Source: an uncultured Caulobacterales bacterium (GTDB taxonomy: Bacteria; Pseudomonadota; Alphaproteobacteria; Caulobacterales; Maricaulaceae). From it: DNA of 35,629 bases. The notes under the pieces were generated by a model that ran no database searches, had not been told where the DNA came from, and was given only the letters and a program-made list of their open reading frames with translations. How positions within the stretch are numbered: position 1 is the stretch's first letter; every line of letters begins with the position of its first letter. Both the position numbers and the translations under genes were made by a program. This document shows positions 31,934-35,629 of the stretch, piece after piece. Location of the stretch: contig CALKXY010000044.1 in the NCBI GenBank assembly GCA_938003545.1, positions 1 through 35,629 on the forward strand, given 5' to 3'.

Positions 31934-32779
31934 ATGATCGAGTCGCCACAAAAAATATTCAACACGTCCGCATTGGCCCACGCCAAAGCACGGGCTTTGA
32001 ACAGGCAAACGCGGTGCGGCATCTCGTTCCTCTATAAACGCGCGGCAGAAGATGCCGCTTCGCGCTTGGAGGATATCAACCGCCAATTTACGCGCGCGGT
32101 GTTGGTCGGCGGTTTTGACGGACGAGATTTGATCCAAGCCGAGTTACGCGAAGACCGACGTCCTCAAAATTTCAATCACGAAACTCAGACGGATCAGTTG
32201 AACGGCACATATGATCTCATCATCTCGCTGCTAGAGCTGCAAAGCGATGAGACCATTCCTGATACCCTCTTGCGATATCGCAAACATCTGAGTCCCGATG
32301 GATTGCTGCTCGTCGCATTTTTGGGCGGCGATACGCTGACGGAATTACGCCAATCCTTATATGCAACGGACCAACAGATATTTGGCGGCGCAACGGCGCG
32401 CGTTTTCCCAATGGTCGATTATAGCCAAGCCGCCATGTTATTGGGGCGGACGGGTTTGGCATTGCCCGTTGTCGATACGGATCGTATCCATATTTCCTAT
32501 CGCGCATTAAACAGCCTGATTGCAGATTTGCGAGATTTGGGCCTGACCAATAGTTTGGCTGCGCGCGACACGCGCCCTCTATCTCGATCTTGGCTGGCTG
32601 CGTTACGCGCCACTTATGCAGAGCATTTTGCGCGCGATGACGGCAAATTGAAAGCGACACTTGAAATCCTTTGGATGACAGGCTGGGCACCACATGCCAG
32701 CCAGCAAAAACCGTTGAAACCCGGCAGCGCGAAAATGCGCCTGTCTGACGCGCTCAAAACGCAAGAAACAAAGCTCTAA
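31934..32779 (+). CDS. NDUFAF5-like SAM-dependent methyltransferase
   Basis: A 281-residue methyltransferase-fold protein resembling the NDUFAF5/BioC group. The N-terminus (IFNTSALAHAKARALNRQ) matches the IFDRxLLxxRRxRA pattern of this family, and the middle has YDLIISLLELQSDETIPDTLLRYRKHLSPDGLLLVAFLGGDTLTELR, which is the typical second half. SAM motif I is degenerate (RAVLVGGFDGRDLI). In mitochondria NDUFAF5 hydroxylates an Arg of complex I subunit NDUFS7 (bacterial NuoB), and alphaproteobacterial homologues are likely to act in complex I assembly; this is inference. Divergent from comF, and its stop overlaps the convergent racemase gene by four bases. Confidence 0.8.
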   Translation: MIESPQKIFNTSALAHAKARALNRQTRCGISFLYKRAAEDAASRLEDINRQFTRAVLVGGFDGRDLIQAELREDRRPQNFNHETQTDQLNGTYDLIISLLELQSDETIPDTLLRYRKHLSPDGLLLVAFLGGDTLTELRQSLYATDQQIFGGATARVFPMVDYSQAAMLLGRTGLALPVVDTDRIHISYRALNSLIADLRDLGLTNSLAARDTRPLSRSWLAALRATYAEHFARDDGKLKATLEILWMTGWAPHASQQKPLKPGSAKMRLSDALKTQETKL

Positions 32780-33903
32780 GTTATAACGCCTGCCGCCCGC
32801 AGCTTTTCTACTTTCGCCGCGTCATATCCCAATTCTGAGAACAACTCATCCGCCGCATCATTCGCGCCTGGCACATGAAAGTCTGGGTCTAGCTCGCTAT
32901 CTGAGAACACAGGTGCCGCACGTGGATGCACAAATGCACCTTGTTTGCGTAAACCCCCGCGCGCGCTATTTTGCGGATGCTCGGGGGCTTCATCATAAGT
33001 CAGCACAGGCGTGACGCAGGCATCGGTTCCGTCAAATATTACGGCCCAATCATCGCGCGTCTTTGACGCGAAGACGCCCTCCAATAGCGCATGTTGATCT
33101 GCAAATTTCGATGCATCATTCTGCCCGCCATAATCGGCTTTATCAATCTCCAGCAGACGCAGCATCTCTGCAAAGAATTGCGGCTCTAACGGCCCAACAG
33201 CCATAAATTTTTCATCCTGCGTCGCATAGCAACGATAATATGGCTTGGCCCCATCCAAGAGATTTACGCCGCGTTCTGGCGTCCATTGCCCCAAGCCTGA
33301 GAGCATGTGTAAAATGCTCATCATCGAATTCGTTCCGTCGATAATGGCGGCATCGACAATATCGCCTTTGCCCGTGCGACCTGCACGCAGTAAAGCCGCG
33401 AGAATGCCATTGACGAGGAACAGCGATCCCCCGCCATAATCTCCAACCAAATTAAGTGGCGGGGACGGCGGCATACCTTTTCGGCCCATCGCGCCGAGCG
33501 CCCCTGTGATCGAGATATAATTAATATCATGTCCGGCAACTTTCGCCCATGGCCCCGTTTGGCCCCACCCCGTCATGCGGCCATAGACCAGTTTTGAATT
33601 CAGGGCGTGACACGCCTCTGGCCCGACACCCAAGCGTTCGGTTACGCCGGGGCGAAGGCCTTCGATTAAAACATCCGCAGATTTAATCAGGTCTAAAACG
33701 ACGCCCGCGCCTTCGGGTTTTCTCAAATCCAAAGTGATGGCCTTTTTCCCGCGATTGGAAATATTTGGAATCGCGCCCATCGGCCCGGGGCGGTTTACCA
33801 AAATAACCTCCGCCCCCATATCAGCAAGCAATTGCCCTGCGTAAGGTCCGGGACCAAGCCCTGCCAATTCGATGACGCGAAAACCTTCTAGCGGTTTGGA
33901 CAT
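32776..33903 (-). CDS. CaiB/BaiF CoA-transferase family protein, alpha-methylacyl-CoA racemase type
   Basis: A 375-residue class III CoA-transferase-fold protein. Residues match the racemase AMACR/MCR: H125 (GHDINYISITGAL), D155 (GDYGGGS) and E240 (LEPQFF) fall at the positions of H126, D156 and E241 of Mycobacterium MCR. The N-terminus has the family's FRVIELAGLGPGPYAGQLLADMGAEVILV. It would epimerise alpha-methylacyl-CoA thioesters in branched-chain fatty acid or sterol side-chain breakdown. It is 2 bp after the DUF4031 gene and 12 bp further from DUF1295, a probable operon. True substrate unknown. Confidence 0.9.
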   Translation of the reverse strand: MSKPLEGFRVIELAGLGPGPYAGQLLADMGAEVILVNRPGPMGAIPNISNRGKKAITLDLRKPEGAGVVLDLIKSADVLIEGLRPGVTERLGVGPEACHALNSKLVYGRMTGWGQTGPWAKVAGHDINYISITGALGAMGRKGMPPSPPLNLVGDYGGGSLFLVNGILAALLRAGRTGKGDIVDAAIIDGTNSMMSILHMLSGLGQWTPERGVNLLDGAKPYYRCYATQDEKFMAVGPLEPQFFAEMLRLLEIDKADYGGQNDASKFADQHALLEGVFASKTRDDWAVIFDGTDACVTPVLTYDEAPEHPQNSARGGLRKQGAFVHPRAAPVFSDSELDPDFHVPGANDAADELFSELGYDAAKVEKLRAAGVIT

Positions 33904-33905
33904 AT

Positions 33906-34256
33906 TTAAGGCTCCGTCGGATCAGCGTAACGTTGGGTGCGGTCCAATGTACGCGCGAATTTAGACTTTAGCCTATCGTTATTTGTGACGTCCGACCATT
34001 CAAGGCCGAGGCGCGCCGCATAATGTAACGCCGTACGCGAGCACACCTCGACCGCCCCCAGAGAAACCGCATGGGCGCGTTTATCTTCGGGAATATCATA
34101 ATGCGGATGGCTGGCCTTGGGCGGCGTTTGAAACCAACGTCGTTCCATCCCGATCATCTTCGCCATGGCGTGTAATTCTTCCAAATTATCCGCCGTCATA
34201 TGGCACATAATATAACCGCGAAACGGCAGCTTAGCTCTGTCGACATAAACGCTCAA
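33906..34256 (-). CDS. DUF4031 protein
   Basis: A 116-residue protein of the DUF4031 family, with MSVYVDRAKLPFRGYIMCHM, HAMAKMIGMERRWFQTP and HYDIPEDKRAHAVSLGAVEV. The YVDxA-like start, HMTAD, and HYD are the conserved positions. Function is unknown. It lies 2 bp before the racemase start and 12 bp after the DUF1295 gene, so it is translated from the same message. Nothing unusual within it. Confidence 0.85.
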   Translation of the reverse strand: MSVYVDRAKLPFRGYIMCHMTADNLEELHAMAKMIGMERRWFQTPPKASHPHYDIPEDKRAHAVSLGAVEVCSRTALHYAARLGLEWSDVTNNDRLKSKFARTLDRTQRYADPTEP

Positions 34257-34268
34257 CGCAAAGTCAGC

Positions 34269-35144
34269 CTATGGCGTTTTCGGCGGACGGAGCATGAGAA
34301 CGGGCGTGCGGGCCTTATAGGCCTCGTAATCCGCATCACCGCCCCATTTTTTATCCGCGCTTTTTTCCAACATCGGCACGCCGCTGACGCGTGTGATGAG
34401 GAGATACACAAACACAGGCGAGATCAAGGCCGCACGCTTCCAACCTTCCAAAACGGGCAGCGCCATTACCGCAATCCCAACCCAGAGCAGGATTTCCCCG
34501 AAATAATTCGGATGACGTGACCATGACCACAAGCCGTTCGTGATGAACCGCCCTTTATTCGCAAGGTCATTGCGGAAGGCTTTTTTCTGGCGATCCGCCA
34601 CAACTTCAATCGTGAAGCCAATGGCCCAGAGCGCAAGACCGACATATGCGAACACGCCCAGCGGTACATCACGTCCCGATGCGACGATCCCGACGGCCGA
34701 TGCCGTTGTCAAAATCACCCAAAGCGCCTGAATGGACCACGTATTCAGGAACCGCATGAAATTGACTTTAATCGCATCAAAGCGTTTGTCAGATCCGTCT
34801 TTGGCAATCCGCCTGAACAGAAATGTCCCCAAACGCAGCGCCCAAACCGTGACCAATATTGTGACGATCATCGCGCGTATGGACAAAGGCTGCGATAAGG
34901 CCGCAGCGATTAAAATCGTGGTTGAATTCGTAAAGGCCCCGATAAGGTCGTAATATTTTTCCGTCTTATAAATTTGCGCGGGAATAAATCCGATCCAATT
35001 CACCGCAAAGGCCCAGAGTGCGCAGATCATAAATACAGAAAGCGACCCAAGCTGTATCCCGCCGCGTCCGCCCAAATAGGCAATGCCCAATCCGATAAGC
35101 AGGACAACACAGAAAACCACAATGCCTTTGGATGTATTATTCAT
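34269..35144 (-). CDS. DUF1295 membrane protein (steroid 5-alpha-reductase C-terminal-like)
   Basis: A 291-residue polytopic protein with about eight hydrophobic segments. The C-terminal half has RFITNGLWSWSRHPNYFGEILLWVGIAVMAL, the signature of DUF1295 / steroid 5-alpha-reductase-like and isoprenylcysteine-methyltransferase-like membrane enzymes; VADRQKKAFRND precedes it. Substrate unknown; reduction or modification of a lipid is plausible. The operon order DUF1295-DUF4031-racemase may reflect shared lipid metabolism, but this is inference. About 485 bp upstream no other gene is recognised. Confidence 0.85.
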   Translation of the reverse strand: MNNTSKGIVVFCVVLLIGLGIAYLGGRGGIQLGSLSVFMICALWAFAVNWIGFIPAQIYKTEKYYDLIGAFTNSTTILIAAALSQPLSIRAMIVTILVTVWALRLGTFLFRRIAKDGSDKRFDAIKVNFMRFLNTWSIQALWVILTTASAVGIVASGRDVPLGVFAYVGLALWAIGFTIEVVADRQKKAFRNDLANKGRFITNGLWSWSRHPNYFGEILLWVGIAVMALPVLEGWKRAALISPVFVYLLITRVSGVPMLEKSADKKWGGDADYEAYKARTPVLMLRPPKTP

Positions 35145-35629
35145 TCTATCTAACCCCAGACTTCAAACACTGGCCCATAATATTATTCACGCCATGTCAT
35201 ACATACGCGCCAAGGCCGCCAATAGCTTGTTTGTTCTGACCGTTCAGCAAAAGCAAGGTCAAGAGGCCAGACGTTAAGAGATGATTATTTGGCAAGGGGT
35301 AACGCTCACAGCCTCCGTTGAAACTAGGGTTTCAACATGGATGACTGCGATGCCCGATTAAGTGGGACAGTCCGCGTGGTGGTCTCCGCGATGGAGGACC
35401 AGAATAGAAAAATTGTTTTACGCAAAGACCGCACGCGTTGGGATGTCAGTCCAACACATGCATACCACGCGGCAGCGGTTTTTGATGCAGCGGCCTGTTT
35501 GTCCCTGCAGTTAGGCCATTAGACCAAGCAGTCGGCTCTCACTTCAAAAGTCCCGGCACCTCTTTGGCTCTCACACCAAAACGCTCAGACCCACCGTCTC
35601 TCGGTACTAGAAGGTGAGGCGCCTACCTG
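35145..35629. other. Region without a recognised gene
   Basis: This 485-bp end stretch holds a 61-codon frame (35337-35522) and a 27-codon one (35194-35277), neither resembling a known family, an inverted repeat at 35317-35336, and a repeated GGCTCTCAC at 35534 and 35566. On the minus strand GGCGCCUC (about 35623-35616) can pair with GAGGUGCC (about 35562-35555), so a structured RNA entering from the right is possible. The window ends here. Confidence 0.4.
35317..35336. repeat. Perfect 8-bp inverted repeat just before a 61-codon frame
   Basis: GTTGAAAC and GTTTCAAC enclose TAGG and directly precede an ATG at 35337. A stem here would hide the initiation region, or the site may bind a regulator. 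The frame itself is unproven. Confidence 0.35.

Noticed and set aside
35555..35623. tRNA on the minus strand
   Set aside because: The outer stem is suggestive, but no TpsiC (GGTTCRA) or anticodon arm of tRNA form is present.

Overview
The window reads as a chromosomal segment of an alphaproteobacterium, most likely of the Caulobacterales/Maricaulales (Hyphomonadaceae-like) group. This is an inference from protein families (COQ7-type hydroxylase, UbiG, NDUFAF5-like methyltransferase, DUF1178, DUF2161, DUF4031), from the order mutM ... enoyl-CoA hydratase - rpsT - dnaA, and from cell-cycle DNA motifs: a cluster of GANTC sites before dnaA and one perfect TTAA-N7-TTAA site. No rRNA, tRNA, IS element, prophage or CRISPR array was seen.

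Layout. 1-3.1 kb: ispG (cut by the window edge) preceded by a rodZ-like gene, diverging from dsbB and coq7. 3.1-4.9 kb: small genes (2-TM protein, tiny SANT-like protein, DUF2161 nuclease-fold protein, YidB-like protein with a clear terminator). 5.0-6.8 kb: hrcA-grpE heat-shock operon. 6.8-7.2 kb: a DUF559 endonuclease-like gene broken by at least three frameshifts. 7.3-12.7 kb: mutM, a lipoprotein alpha/beta hydrolase, a GST-like gene divergent from a WYL/YafY regulator with a palindromic operator between them, an enoyl-CoA hydratase and a PLP aminotransferase. 12.9-15.3 kb: rpsT, a 513-bp regulatory region and dnaA. 15.3-17.0 kb: a dead Nudix remnant, a possible small RNA, marR-like and marC genes. 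17.0-21.6 kb: minus-strand housekeeping genes (ffh-rpsP, a hybrid-free sensor kinase, rpmI-rplT). 21.8-25.4 kb: a DUF4345 membrane protein and the secreted DUF1800/DUF1501 pair. 25.5-31.9 kb: lysC, ubiG, an orphan ParB-like protein, gpsA, and the run comF-grxC-nit-DUF1178-gpsA. 31.9-35.1 kb: NDUFAF5-like methyltransferase, AMACR-like CoA racemase, DUF4031 and DUF1295. The last 485 bp hold no gene I can name.

Functional links: ubiquinone synthesis (coq7, ubiG) and respiratory complex I assembly (NDUFAF5-like); translation and secretion (rpsT, rpsP, rpmI, rplT, ffh); replication (dnaA); heat shock (hrcA, grpE).

Most interesting points: (1) the uncharacterised DUF1800 lipoprotein / DUF1501 Tat-protein operon lies behind a perfect CtrA-type box with a well spaced -10, suggesting an envelope system under cell-cycle control; (2) DnaA carries Tyr315 where the family has its arginine finger and DDAHF in place of DDIQF at Walker B; (3) eight GANTC sites, a DNA repeat, an AT-rich tract and a leader hairpin precede dnaA. 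All assignments come from reading the sequence; no database search was run.
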